Source: Austropuccinia psidii (Eukaryota > Basidiomycota > Pucciniomycetes > Pucciniales > Sphaerophragmiaceae). Taken from it: 64,000 bases of DNA. The position numbers were made by a program, and so were the translations under genes. The notes beneath the pieces were generated by a model. It was not told where the DNA came from, made no database searches, and saw only the letters and a program-made list of their open reading frames with translations. This document shows positions 21,156-32,717 of this stretch, piece after piece. Every line of letters begins with the position of its first letter. Position 1 is the stretch's first letter. The DNA lies in NCBI GenBank assembly GCA_023105745.1, contig JALGQZ010000001.1, positions 55,765,937 to 55,829,936 on the forward strand, written 5' to 3'.

Positions 21156-22476
21156 TGTGAGCCTTTGAGATATGACCAAATATTAAAAAAGGTCACAAAA
21201 CAACTCTACAATACTTATTCTAATAATAATAGTGGAAATTAATATCTCAAAATAAGTAAAAATGCCTTAAAAAGAATAAAAATTTGATTATATCAGCAGC
21301 CAATGAATAAAATGTGAAATAAATTAAACCATTGGATTCTCCGTGAAAACCTACAAATAGACAATTTACATATCATATATTAGAAGTTTATACTTCCTAA
21401 GATAACCTGAATATATGCACTTTTGTGATCAGTGCATATATTCATGGTTTCAGCTCATATCTCTTGAAATATGCATGGAAAGAGTTTAACCAAATATAAT
21501 TTTACCATTTAATTACAGTAAAAATAAAGATATAAACTCTATTTGAAAAGCTATAAACAAGGTTATTACTTACAAGGGTTTATTGAGCAAAATAGGTATA
21601 GCTGTTGACCACTTTGTTATGAAAGTTGTCCAAACTTGAAAAAAGAGATATTTAGACTCTACTAGCTCATAAATGAAGAATAATATGATTTACATAAACA
21701 TATTGAAGGTATAACCCCTTGAAATCAGGGAGTGAAGTTTAAAGTAGGAAGTTTCAACAGAAAAGATGAGTTACAAGAAAAATCATCAAAAATAGAGTTT
21801 TCATGATGTAATGGGATTCTCTTGGAAGATTTGTAAAGACATGCCAAGCTATCATATCATGATTAATACTAGTAAAATTGATGAAGTTTGGAGTTCTGCC
21901 AAGCCTATGATGTCAGAAAACTTAGAGTTACAGTGATAACTCTAAATGATGGCATAATAGTGAGATAAGATGGCTTAATAATGATTTAATCATAACTAAA
22001 ACTTGAATTACTGATTTATTCCAATGGATACCATCAGTAAACCTCTACTGGAAGCCTTCTCTACTCTAGGAGCAAGCACTTTACTATATATGGAGCTCTT
22101 TTTACCTCTATTTCCACCAGACACATTCAAAACATTAAAATATTAAATCCAAAGGTACTAACTCTATTCTTTTTATATAATTCTATTATATTATCAATTT
22201 CTCAAGTTTATCTTTGTAGTAATAATAAATTTTGACATGTTTAAATCAATATTTAATTGTTTTTTGTTAACTTTCTCTCTAAAATCTTCAATTCCATGTA
22301 AAAAAAGAATATTTGCAATTTCTTTTATTTTTAATCATAAATACAATTTAGATAGGTTTTATTCATATTCTTGGGCATAAAAGTATTCAACATTATTATA
22401 TTAAGTGTTAAAAGTAGGTTATTAACGCTTTTAATAATAATTTCTCTTTATTATTATTTTTTTTAATAATTCCTTT
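21156..22476 (+). mobile_element. Diverged LTR of family A, cut by a MULE
   Basis: It starts TGTGAGCCTTTGAGATATG and follows the family-A LTR with many substitutions through the palindromes, a TATA-like CTATATATGGAG near 22083 and the downstream AT-rich part. It ends at AATTCCTTT, where the reversed MULE begins at 22477. It may be the 5' LTR of the element whose 3' half is at 35289-39790, but it is clearly more diverged from that 3' LTR than the A1 LTRs are from each other. Confidence 0.75.
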
Positions 22477-23058
22477 AGGGTTTTGGTAAACACATAAGCC
22501 CTTACATGTTTTTACCAAAAACTTACCTGTGCTTACCAATTTATGGCCAACACACGTAAGTGACCTTATTTTTCAAAAGAAATTGCTCAGGATAAGTTTT
22601 GAAGTTTTTTTTAATTTTTTTTGCCATATTTTTCCTGAAACGGGATTTCAATCTCCACAAATTTTTTCATATTTTTTTTTTCGCTAAATTTCTCAAATTT
22701 GGCCAATATGACAAAATGGCATGTTTTTTGAGGAAATTCATTTAAAATCTTTCCACTTATGAATTTCCTCCATTTTTTTTTGGAAATGAAGGGTTCAATC
22801 TGGAGAATAAAGAGCCACAAGCCCATAGTTATGGGAATTTTTTTTTGGTGGGACAAGTGAAGGTGCAAAAAGTGTTTTCTTTTCGAATGTTTTTTTCCTG
22901 TCTTTGTAATATTACTATTTTTAAAAAATTAATATACAAACTTCCCACTTATGAATTTCCTTCAATTTTTTTTGAAATGAAGGGTTGAATCTGGACAATA
23001 GGAAACCAGAAGTCCATGAATTGGGGGAAGTTGTTTGGTGGGACAACAAGTGAAGGCC
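22477..23058 (-). mobile_element. Second MULE, 3' end (reverse), outer part
   Basis: This is the reverse complement of about 5060-5640 of the MULE: the terminal repeat AGGGTTTTGGTAAACAC at 22477, the clustered cores, and the doubled 190-bp units. It ends in the target duplication AGGCC (23054-23058) of element B and continues after B at 34518. Nothing coding is present in this part. Confidence 0.85.
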
Positions 23059-24876
23059 TGTGTGCCTTAGAGGTAATTTCATATACCCAAAAGACCACAA
23101 ATACAAAATTAACATATAAATATAAATAAAATAAATTTATTTATATTATTAAGATTAAAATAAAAATATAAATATAAAATTATATTCACAATTAAAAACT
23201 TAATTACAATTTGAAAATAAAATTACATTAAATTTTGAAATTATAAAATTACATTTATACTTGAAAAAATTAAGTAAAAATGAATTTTTAACAAAATTGT
23301 AAAAAAAGAAATAAGTTGGAAAAAAGTTAAATAAAAATTATTATAACTTTCTATCCAATAAATAAACATATAAAAATCATTTCACCATTGGATTCCTCAT
23401 AAAAAATCAGGTGGGGTCACCTCTGAGTGAAAATTTTGTAGCTCAACTCTAAATAAGCTTAAATTAAGTTTTTAGTATTTTCTGTATGGAAATTGAAAAT
23501 CCACAAAACTTTAATTTAATTCACATCACATGTAGTGTTAATCACCAAAATTTGTGTTAAAATTGAGGTGTTGTGTATATCTTAGAAGTTATGAGGAATT
23601 AAAGTATTTTCAATTGAATTCAATTGAAATGTCAAAATGTGTGCGCGTATTACATAAGTGAACTTTGATTTAAATATGAGGTATCAATTATTACTGTATT
23701 GAACTGTAGAACTCAATTGAATTACATATGTAAATTATAAGTATAATACATGATGAGGAATTAAAGGAAAAATAAATTGGAAAGATTAAATTTGGGGTGG
23801 AAAGGAACTCCAGCTCTAAGGGGGAGCTAGACCCCCAAAATCCTTGCTGACAGTCGTGTGGTGTCAGAATTCACGCAAAAGTTCATCACTTTTGGCCTGG
23901 AATTGAGTTACAGGGTCTGTGGACTCAATTGATGATGTTGTTTTGATACCAACTGGGGTAGTTTTAGCTGTTGCCAAGAGGGTAAAACTACCCTTAAGAT
24001 AAAACAATCATAGTAAAAACAGTTTTAACTGGTTTCTACGTCTCTTACACACATTCTGACATGGCTCTAGACCAGGTATTGCTATAGTAATGGCTGATTT
24101 AAGGGTCTAAAATGGCTAAAAATGGCTTGAACCAGCCCTTTTTTGGTCTAAACCAGGGTTCAATGATGCCATAATTGGCTTTTCTGTTGTCAGACTGTTT
24201 TTCACGACTGACAAGAGTAAATTTTGCTTTTGGAGTAAGAGAATTTATTGCTATAAAAGAATGTCTTTTTTGCCCCACTTTTCTCTTCATGTTAGAATCT
24301 TTTCCTTTTATAATTAGTTTAAACATTGTTAAACCAATCAATAAAAGATTCCAACCACCTTTCTTAAATCATTTTAAACCTTTTAACCACGTGAAAAAAT
24401 CATTATAATCATTTTTTGTAACTCTTATAATCATTTTTACCCCTGAACCACCCCAAAAGTGAATTAAAGCATCTTTAATCACTGTAAACTTTGTCACTTT
24501 GTTTCCAAATTCACTCTGGTCACTTTTGGGTGTGTTTTCTCTTTGATATTCTTTTTAAAGAGTTTGTTCTTTAATTATTTTCTTGCAGTTCTTTGCTCAA
24601 TTAATTCCAATTGAAATTGCTCTTGAAGAAATTTCTTTTGTAGCCTTAGATATTTCTTGTAGAGTATTTTTGGATAACTTTTTTATTGTTGGTAAAACAA
24701 TAAAGCTTTATAAGACTATTGTTTTATACCAATAAAGCTATAAGCAATAAAATTGGTGTGTTTTCTCTTGAAAATAATATTTCTTACTATTTTTAATTGA
24801 TTTTTTACCTTATACAAATTTTGAGGACAGGAAAAGTACTTGATTTTTAATCAAAGTTTCATATCCACACCTTACA
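23059..24876 (+). mobile_element. 5' LTR of element B
   Basis: 1818 bp, starting TGTGTGCCTTAGAGG (TGTGAACCTTAGAGG in the 3' copy) and ending CACACCTTACA. TATAAAAG at about 24252 is a good TATA box and is kept in the 3' LTR near 33921. A perfect 22-bp palindrome centred on GAATTC lies at 23608-23629. The antisense ORF at 24099-24341 is repeated in the other LTR but has no recognisable feature. Confidence 0.93.
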
Positions 24877-25099
24877 TTTGGGGGCCCAGCCATGATATTT
24901 TACCTGTGACATATTTTTTACTCTTTTTAAATCTTTTTTCTTACATCGAAAAATTTAAAAACATATAAAAAATACTTATACTTCAAAAAATCAATAAAAA
25001 AAATAATTTTTTTAATATTATAAGTGAGGCTTATATTTTAATTTCTTTTTTGAAATATCCTTTTTTTACTTAATGAATTGATTTTTCCATTAATTTTAG
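24877..25099 (+). other. Leader and probable primer-binding site of B
   Basis: TTTGGGGGCCCAGCC follows the LTR, as in A1. The remaining AT-rich leader ends in CATTAATTTTAG, a splice acceptor like that at 6526. Confidence 0.55.
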
Positions 25100-26066
25100 T
25101 GTCCGACAATGTGGTAAGACAAGAAAACATTGAAACAGCCTCAACAGTAACCAGCATTATTCCTGCCAGTACTGTTAATTCTGATCATAATAGTACTATT
25201 ATTGTGACTCAGAATATTCAACCAGAGCCAATTTCTTCTGAATTAGTCAACTTGGAAATAAGTAATACTCTTCATGAAGCCAAATATTTGGCCAATAGTA
25301 AGTTTTTTGACGTAAAATTACTATTTTAAGCCTTTTTAACCATAATTATGCCTTCAACCAGGTCAGGAGCCAGCTATAACCCCTCAAGCAGCTCCCAGAA
25401 AGGTAATAGACGTGATTATGGCAGAGGCCAATCAGGTACAGAAGGAAAAGGGTCAGTTGATGACTTCCAAACAACTAAAGTGGGTCATTCTGAAGCTGAT
25501 AATACCATTTTAACTTCAAAAAGAGCTGACACCCGCCACAACAAGCCTCAGTGGACATATACAAAGCCAGCCACAGTGCATACAACAATGCACTTCAGTT
25601 CAAGGAGTACCAGATCCTTGCAGACCTATGGAAGAATTGCATGAATTCTTACCCAACTGTGAGAAAATTCCTGGGCCATCCCAATACTTTCAAATTGCTC
25701 AATGGATGGCATCCATTGATGGAGAAGAAAAACATGATGCTTTTGACACTAGAATGGAGGAAAAATGACCCATCACCACCCAAACCAGTGCCAAAAACAG
25801 CCCCAGTGGCCAGCAGCAGCAATTTCAATGTGAAAAAGCAGCCACAAACTCCAAACAAGGGCAAAGGGAAGGCACCAGCCCCAAAAACTTACAGCCAGGG
25901 CTACAAAATCCCAAAGATTCAACAGGATGCCATGGAAAATGTATTTCAGATGGCCAGAACCATGATGGAATTACAAACAAAGGAGGAAGCCAGATTAAAA
26001 TATCAAAAATGCTTTCTGATACTTTTGATTGTATTCCAGAGTTGTATAAAGCTATTTCTGACGTAA
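25100..26066 (+). pseudogene. Upstream ORF1 of element B (gag amino-terminal part)
   Basis: A first exon-like frame (25100-25297) is followed by intron 25298-25361 (GTAAGT...CCAG), in the same place as the intron of A1. Frame 25551-26066 has LNGWHPL and YKIPKIQQDAMENVFQMA, conserved with A1. Between them the frame must change once. An alternative start, ATG 25348 (MPSTRSGASYNPSSSSQKG), lies in the presumed intron and reads 98 codons; proteins starting like this are familiar to me from rust databases, so automatic models may use it. Which version is translated cannot be settled here. No enzyme domain is recognised. Confidence 0.55.
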
Positions 26067-27670
26067 AAAGTCATCTTTCTGATAAAAATACATCAATTTG
26101 TGACAATCTTAAAACAAATAACTTGAGTCTGAGCCCAATAAATGATACACTTAAATGCTTTGAAAGAGTTTTAAGAACAATAAAAACTTCCAATAATGAT
26201 AATTCTTTTGGCATTAAGATAAATGAACAATCTGCCATTATTATAGAATTAACAGACAAATATTCTAAATTCAATATTGATGACATAATTGAAACAAGAA
26301 TAAAACAAGCCATAAGCACTATCAAAGAATATAATAAAAAAGCTCTTGATGATATTTCAAAATTATTTGCTGAAGTAAAGACAAATACAGTTGCCCTTAA
26401 AAAGCATTTTGATACCTCAAGAGAGGAAATATCAAAATTAACAATAAAGTTAAATGCAGTTATATCTGATAATACTAAACAAACAGAATTATGGAATGAG
26501 CTAACATATAAAGAGGATGATCATGAAAAGAATGTCATAAGCTCTATACAAAACTTGCAACATGAATCCAGAAATTCACAAAGTTGTAACAACAGTAAAA
26601 TGAATGATATTGAACAACTGCTAAACACTTCACCAAGAATGTCTACACCTCTGAATCAAAATGAAGATGCAAGAGTTCCCAATCCACAAGTATTGGATAT
26701 TGAAAATCCTCAATTAAAAAATGAATTTTCTACTTCTTTTCATACCTTAGAACCAAAAATGGGCCAAGCACTCTTGAAAGAAGTTCCAAAACTTAAGCAA
26801 TGGCCTCACTTCAGTGGTGAAGGAGAGTATGACCATATGGAATTCATCAGAGGTATTGACATGCTCAAAGAAGACTTTGAACTACCAGACAGATTGGTAA
26901 CAGCCAGGTTTAACACCTTGTTTACCAGATCAGCTCACAGATGGTACATCAAAATAAGACAAGCACATGGACACCAGAGCTGGACTTGGTGGAAAACCCA
27001 AATCATTAACAAATGGGAAAAGGATGCTTGGAGGTTTAAAGTTGAAACAGCCTTTGAATCTGCCAAATTTAATGCTGATAAAGACAAAGCTTTACCATGG
27101 TTTTGCCAACAAAAAGACAGTTTAACAGCATTATATCCTGGCATGTCAGAATTTATGATCCATAGAAAAATTCTGAGACAATGTGGAGGTGACTTGGAGC
27201 ATGCTATCAAAAGCAGGACTACTGAAAAATCTTCAGCAGAGGATATTATCAATATATTAGAAGAAGTAACCACCAGAAGCAAAATTGGTTCTAGTAGGGT
27301 GAATCTCGAAACAAGGTTCAATACACCTTGGAAAGATTCTGTGTACAAAAACCCCAAAGAAAATTCTAATAATGTTAAGTATAAATCTGAAGATACAGTC
27401 AGAAAGTGCCATATTTGCCAAAGCACCACCCATTTAGCCAATACATGTCCAAAAAGGGGGAAAATCAATGAAAATGATTTTGAAAAGGAACCTGATGTTG
27501 AAAAAGATGACATAATTGAAGACAATCCAGATGATAAGTCATCCATATTTTCTGAATATTCAAAAGATATAGAAAATATCAATGCCACTTTTGACATCAT
27601 GGAATCTTATTCCCACTTGCCACAATTGAGCAATGGTCAACTTGATTTATCAAAAGTTCAAGATGCATAA
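26009..27670 (+). CDS. Gag of element B, capsid and zinc knuckle
   Basis: A 553-codon ORF from ATG 26009. A long helical, probably coiled-coil region (about residues 20-210) is followed by a Gag domain (WPHFSGEGEYDHMEF, WTWWKTQI, PGMSEFMIHRKIL) and a CCHC knuckle (CHICQSTTHLANTC). It overlaps the conserved end of ORF1 by about 58 bases in the -1 frame, an arrangement also seen in A1. TAA at 27668 interrupts a frame that continues into the protease; A1 has an AAA codon in the matching place, and C-to-T in CAA would explain the stop. Confidence 0.88.
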   Translation: MLSDTFDCIPELYKAISDVKSHLSDKNTSICDNLKTNNLSLSPINDTLKCFERVLRTIKTSNNDNSFGIKINEQSAIIIELTDKYSKFNIDDIIETRIKQAISTIKEYNKKALDDISKLFAEVKTNTVALKKHFDTSREEISKLTIKLNAVISDNTKQTELWNELTYKEDDHEKNVISSIQNLQHESRNSQSCNNSKMNDIEQLLNTSPRMSTPLNQNEDARVPNPQVLDIENPQLKNEFSTSFHTLEPKMGQALLKEVPKLKQWPHFSGEGEYDHMEFIRGIDMLKEDFELPDRLVTARFNTLFTRSAHRWYIKIRQAHGHQSWTWWKTQIINKWEKDAWRFKVETAFESAKFNADKDKALPWFCQQKDSLTALYPGMSEFMIHRKILRQCGGDLEHAIKSRTTEKSSAEDIINILEEVTTRSKIGSSRVNLETRFNTPWKDSVYKNPKENSNNVKYKSEDTVRKCHICQSTTHLANTCPKRGKINENDFEKEPDVEKDDIIEDNPDDKSSIFSEYSKDIENINATFDIMESYSHLPQLSNGQLDLSKVQDA

Positions 27671-27673
27671 CTC

Positions 27674-28468
27674 ATGAAAACCAAACCAAACAGAGGGAAA
27701 GGTTATATAGCTGGTAACTCCCTCATAACAGAAGTGCTGATTAAAAACAAGCCCACCAAACGTTTGCTTGACCCAGGAGCCTTCTGCTCTTGTGTTGAAA
27801 AATCTTTTCTTAAGACTTGTGTACCAAATTTTGAAGACCAATTTTTGCCAATTGATGGTATAAAACTCAATTGTGCAAGTAATCCAATTGAAGAATTAGG
27901 AATTTTTGAGACCAATGTCATATTCCCACACATCAATGGGAATTTGAGAATCACAGTTGAATTTGTTGTTATGGAAAATTGCTCTAGTACCCATTTTATA
28001 TTGGGAAATGACTATTTAATCATTTTTGGAATAGATTTACATAACAACAAAGACAGATACTTTACTATTGGAGACAATAAGCGTCAGAAATTTGCCTTTT
28101 TACTACTTAAAAGACAAATTACAGTAAATAAAGTATCACCAGTAAACTTACAGTTGGAGAAATTCAAATCTGAACAGTTAAATTAGGCTGAAATAAGCCT
28201 TCATCCAGCTGATAAACAAGAAAATGAACTTTCTTGCCTTTTGTATGACCACAGAGGAGCATTTGCTTCAGACAAAGAACCTCTAGGAGAAATTATTGGT
28301 CATGAAGTTGATATCATCCTTCATATTGAGAGACCTTATCCACCACTCTTAAGAAGACCTGCATATCCAGCAATTCCTAAATCAAGAGAAGCTCTGGAAA
28401 CTCATATCAAAGAGCTTCTAGACCTTGGTGTAATAAGAAAAGTTGGCCATAATGAAGAAGTAAAATAA
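27674..28468 (+). pseudogene. Protease and start of RT of element B
   Basis: Same frame as gag. The protease active site is LLDPGAFCSC, where A1 has LDTGEYCTC, so the usual DT/SG motif reads DPG. TAG at 28184 interrupts the linker before the RT ([30 protein letters not shown]). A missing base near 28463 (GTAAAATAACT) shifts the frame just before the core RT region. Confidence 0.85.
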
Positions 28469-28482
28469 CTACACCAGTCATA

Positions 28483-30024
28483 GTGGCATGGCATAATGGA
28501 AAATCCAGGATGGTTGGGAAATTTAGAGGTCTGAACACTTACACTGTTCCAGACAGATACTCAATACCAAAAATACAAATTGCCCTTACTCAAATATCTC
28601 AATCAGTGTATATAACCACTATGGATGCCCTTAAAGGATTTGATCAAAATGTGGTGACACCAAGAGCAAGAAAATACTTGAGAATTATTGTTCATTGTGG
28701 AATTTATGAATACTTGAGGATGCCCTTTGGTATCAAAAATGCACCTTCACACTTCCAAAGAATGATGAATGAAATCTTCCCTGAAGAACTCTCAGAGGGA
28801 TGGTTAATCATTTACATTGATGACATTATTTTCTGTTTCAAGACTTGGGAGGAGCACATGTACAGACTGTCCAGAGTTTTGAAAAAAATTCAATCAGTAA
28901 ACATGAAAATCTCCTTGAAGAAATGCCATTTTGGATTTAAAGAACTTAAGGCACTAGGACATGTTGTATCTGGCTTGTCCCTTGGAATTGACAAAAACAA
29001 AGTTGCAGCAGTATTGCTAAAACCCATGCCTCAGAACAAGAAGGAAATTCAGTCATTCTTAGGTTTTGCAGGATACTACAGGCAACACATTAAAGATTTT
29101 GCATCCATAGCAAGACCAATTTATAAATTGTGTGACAAAGACACAGTATTTGAAATGACTGTTGACAGAGTCAAAGCTTTTGAGTCTCTAAGAGAAGCCT
29201 TGACCACTGCTCCACTCTTACTGATTCCAGACTTTAAATTTCCTTTCAAATTGTATATTGATGCATCAGGGGATGGGCTGGGTGCTGCACTTCACCAAGT
29301 TCAGATCATAAATGATAAACCTGTAGAAGGACCCATATGTTTCATATCCAGGCAGATCAAACCAACTGAAGCCAGATATGGAGAAAGTCAAATGGAATGT
29401 CTATGCCTTGTCTGGGCCTTGGAAAAATTAAACTACTTCTTGGAGGGATGTGTTTTTGAGGTGATAACAAATTGTACAGCTGTCAAATCACTTTTAAACA
29501 TGAAAACACCCAACAGACATATGCTCAGATGGCAAATAGCCATACAAGAATACAGAGGCAATATGACTATTGTTCATAAGGATGGGAATATTCATAAGAA
29601 TGCAGATGGACTAAGCAGATGGCCATTACCGAATAATATTTATAATCCTGCTTATGTGACAGAAGAAGCTTCACCACAAATTCCAATAGAAGGAATAAGT
29701 GTTACAGACTTGAACACCACCTTCTTTGAAGAAGTCAGAAGTAGTTACACTCAAGACAAGAATTGTAGCATCTTATGCCAATTACTTGACAAAGACTGTA
29801 AAGACAGCTCTCTAATACATGCCTTGGATGAAGTATGGAAAGAATCTTATGATGAAGGAAGATTTCACCTACTGGATGGTATAATTTACCACAGACCCAA
29901 GCACACATGTGTCATGACAGTTTTATACAGGTCATTAATCAATCTTGTACTGAAAGAATGCCATGATAGCCCCTTTTCAGGACATCTGTCTGAAGACAGA
30001 ACAAGAGAGAAAGTAAAGACCTGA
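28483..30024 (+). pseudogene. RT, RNase H and integrase start of element B
   Basis: A 513-codon ORF with the RT palm ([25 protein letters not shown]), the connection ([16 protein letters not shown]), and RNase H with its acidic residues ([37 protein letters not shown]). It reads VITNCTAV where the A copies have VITDCNAV, so one RNase H Asp is changed to Asn. The integrase zinc domain begins ([16 protein letters not shown]) and is stopped by TGA at 30022, in a codon that is TGC in A1 and A3. Confidence 0.9.
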
Positions 30025-30712
30025 ATATGGTGGCCAATGTGGCAGAAAGATGTTGCAGAGTATTGCAAGACCTGTGACAGATGCCAAAAGGCAAATGAAT
30101 CCACTGGCAAGAGACTTGGAAATATGATAAAAATCCAAGAACCAAGAAGACCTTGGGAAATTGTCCATATGGATTGGGTGACTGGCCTACCACCAGGAGG
30201 TGGCAGAAGCTATAATGCTTGCCTAGTAATTGTGGACAGATTCAGTAAAACTCCAATCTTTTTACCATGTCACAAGGATGATACAGCCATGGATACAGCT
30301 CCTCTGATATGGAATAGAGTAGTGTCATGGACTGGGATATTTACAAATATCATTGGTGATAGGGATCCAAGATTAACTTCAGCACTATGGACAAATCTTC
30401 ACCAATCATTTGGCACTAAACTGTCTTTCTCTACAGCCTACCACCCACAAACTGATGGCCTGGCTGAAAGGATGATCCAAACCTTAGAGGACATGGTAAG
30501 AAGAATTTGTGCATATGGCCTTGAATTTAAAGATAGTGATGGTTTCACCCATGATTGGTGTACTCTTCTACCTGCACTGGAACTGGAATACAAAACCTCC
30601 ATTCATGCCAGTACCAATGAGACTCCTGCTATGCTGGAAAAAGGATGGAATCCCAAATTACCCTAAGATTTTTTAAGAAAAGATTTGGTTGAAATACATC
30701 CTACAGCTGCCA
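30025..30712 (+). pseudogene. Integrase core of element B
   Basis: The same frame continues after the TGA with CKTCDRCQKAN and the DDE core (VHMDWVTGLPPGG, IIGDRDPRLTSA, STAYHPQTDGLAERM). TAA at 30664 replaces a Tyr codon of A1 and A3. At 30712 a solo LTR interrupts the integrase carboxy-terminal domain. Confidence 0.88.
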
Positions 30713-32150
30713 TGTCAGCTGGAGTCTATGTTGAAGCAGTAATTAGGCTATTTACAACTAGAACTATGACTGTGACACGTGAGAATAATTTTAAAATAAG
30801 AGTTTTTTAATAATATAATAGTTTATAATATAATAAAAGGGTTCTACTATTGAAGAATAGTGGTGGTGAGTGCTATTGAGAACCCTGGATGCAGTCTTAC
30901 CAGTTGGATTACTATAATAAGAACTACAATAATCAAAAATATAATTATACCCTGATTATTACCCAAGAGTAAAACTTTTTTGGACAGTTTACTACGTAGG
31001 ATATTCAAGAGCAGGATGAGGAAACAATTCTGTCTGTGAAAAGCCTCCTTTTTATCCTGAAATGGGGTGGAAAGGGTGCTAGACCTTTCCACGTAGAGGA
31101 AGTGAAGATTTTTTCACTATATTGTGCTGGCTTGTGGTTTGCAAACAGCCTGTATAGCCTGTATTGGGCTTAGATGTGGCTTTGAAACCACATCTGGGCA
31201 GTTTTCACCAATACAGGGTGAAAAATTTCATCTGGGGACCTCACAGCCTGATTCTGACATGTATGATGCATAGAATGCTGTACAGAAACTGTATGGGACC
31301 CCAGTATTGACTGAAATATGAGTTATTGAAGTAAAAACAAGCTTCTGCTTCTATTTGACACCTCATATTCATGGTTATGGGATATTATCCCATGGTAAGG
31401 CTGTATATGACAGCAGGTGGGAATCTGACCTTAAAACAGCCATACCTTTCTCAATTCTTGAGATATCAACCTCAAAATTGGTTCAGTGTGTAGCCCTGTA
31501 TGTACTCTACACAATGGTACCTCATTTGATATGGGTATCATTAAATATGGCAAAGTTATCCCATGTACAAGAGTTTTGTACATTTGCGTGGTATAGGCAA
31601 AAAGCTGTATTGAGCTTATTTGCCCCATAACTTTTGTTCTAGCTGAGATATGGGGAAATAGATGACACCATCAGATAGCCCTGATTCCTATCTTTCCAAA
31701 AAGACCCCACTTCAAGTATCTCACACTAAAACTGTAGAAGTTAGATGAGAGGTGAATATTTTGTTCACCCTTATTTGGCCTGAAATTGACCATAACTCCA
31801 GTAATATTGGTGCTAGCTCAGTTTATCTGGTACCATTGGATAGCCCTGGCTTAGAGCTTCATTTTGAGTACCAATCTGATGGGGTTAAGCCTCTCCTTCT
31901 AGATTTTAGATGAGAGGTGAAAATCAAGGTTTATGCTCAGCAATAACTTTGAGCACGAATAACTTTGTTATTTCTTGTACTATGGTGATGGGACTTATTT
32001 TTTCAGAAAGGGGTGAGTTTCCTCTTTCTTTTGATACCTTTTGAGCTGATCTGGCTCAGATCCATGTTTTGGTGGTATCTTGGCTATACCATTGGTTTAT
32101 GGTATTTTGGCTGTTGTGCTTGTGTTCTGGTTTTGAGTCACAGGCTGACA
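30713..32150. mobile_element. Solo LTR of family C inside the integrase of B
   Basis: A 1438-bp insertion starts TGTCAGCTGGAG and ends ACAGGCTGACA, with typical TG...CA ends and a short terminal inverted repeat. The flanks are TGCCA (30708-30712) and TTCCA (32151-32155), a five-base duplication with one mismatch. The integrase frame is restored if one flank is left out. Short ORFs inside (31355-31630, 32013-32228) have no recognisable features. No other copy is in the window. Confidence 0.82.
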
Positions 32151-32693
32151 TTCCACCTTCAAAGGAATGCTAGACAGAGCCAGAAAGCATGCATTAAAAT
32201 GCATGGAAGACTCATTCGCATATGCTGAAGATAAATGGGACAAATCTCATGCCACTCCAGATTTCAATCCACCACCAACTTCAATAACATCAAAGGATGT
32301 AAAAAGCTCAAAGACTCCTTTGCAGGACATTTTGTTATTAAAGAGCTCCATGGAGAAAATGCTGTTGAAGTAGAATTATCTGAGGAACTTAGTAATAAGC
32401 ATCCTACATTTCAGGTAAGCTTGGTAAAACCATATAAATCTAGTGATGCTGAGAAATTTCCCTTGAGAAATAAATTTCCCCAAGTTATACCTCCTATTGA
32501 GACATTTGGTACTAAGAAAATTACCAAAGTTCTTAAAGAAAGAAAATTAAGAACCAAGAAAGTGAGGGAATACCTTGTTAGGTAAAGTGACCCAACTTGT
32601 GAAGATGAATGGTTAGAAGAAAAATATATGCCAGAAGCTACCAAACTCCTCAGGAGATTCAGACACACTAGAAATACCAATATTACAAGGTAA
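32151..32693 (+). pseudogene. Integrase end and chromodomain of element B
   Basis: It begins FKGMLDRARKHAL and keeps LKDSFAGHFVIKELHG and a chromodomain-like tail (KVREYLVR, EDEWLEEKYMPEATKLLRRF). Near 32262-32280 about 20 bases present in A3 (GDLVLVSTLNF region) are missing, shifting the frame, and TAA at 32583 interrupts the chromodomain. Confidence 0.85.
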
Positions 32694-32703
32694 TATTCTT
32701 TTT

Positions 32704-32717
32704 TTAGGGGGAGGGAA
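32704..32717 (+). other. Polypurine tract of element B
   Basis: AGGGGGAGGGAA directly precedes the TGTGAACC start of the 3' LTR. This is the expected plus-strand priming site. Confidence 0.8.

Noticed and set aside
24099..24341. Antisense ORF of about 80 codons, repeated at 33784-34008
   Set aside because: It lies in the LTR of B and is shared only because the LTRs are copies; no motif or start context supports it.
31355..32228. ORFs within the insertion in B
   Set aside because: No motif; the insertion behaves as an LTR with TG...CA ends.
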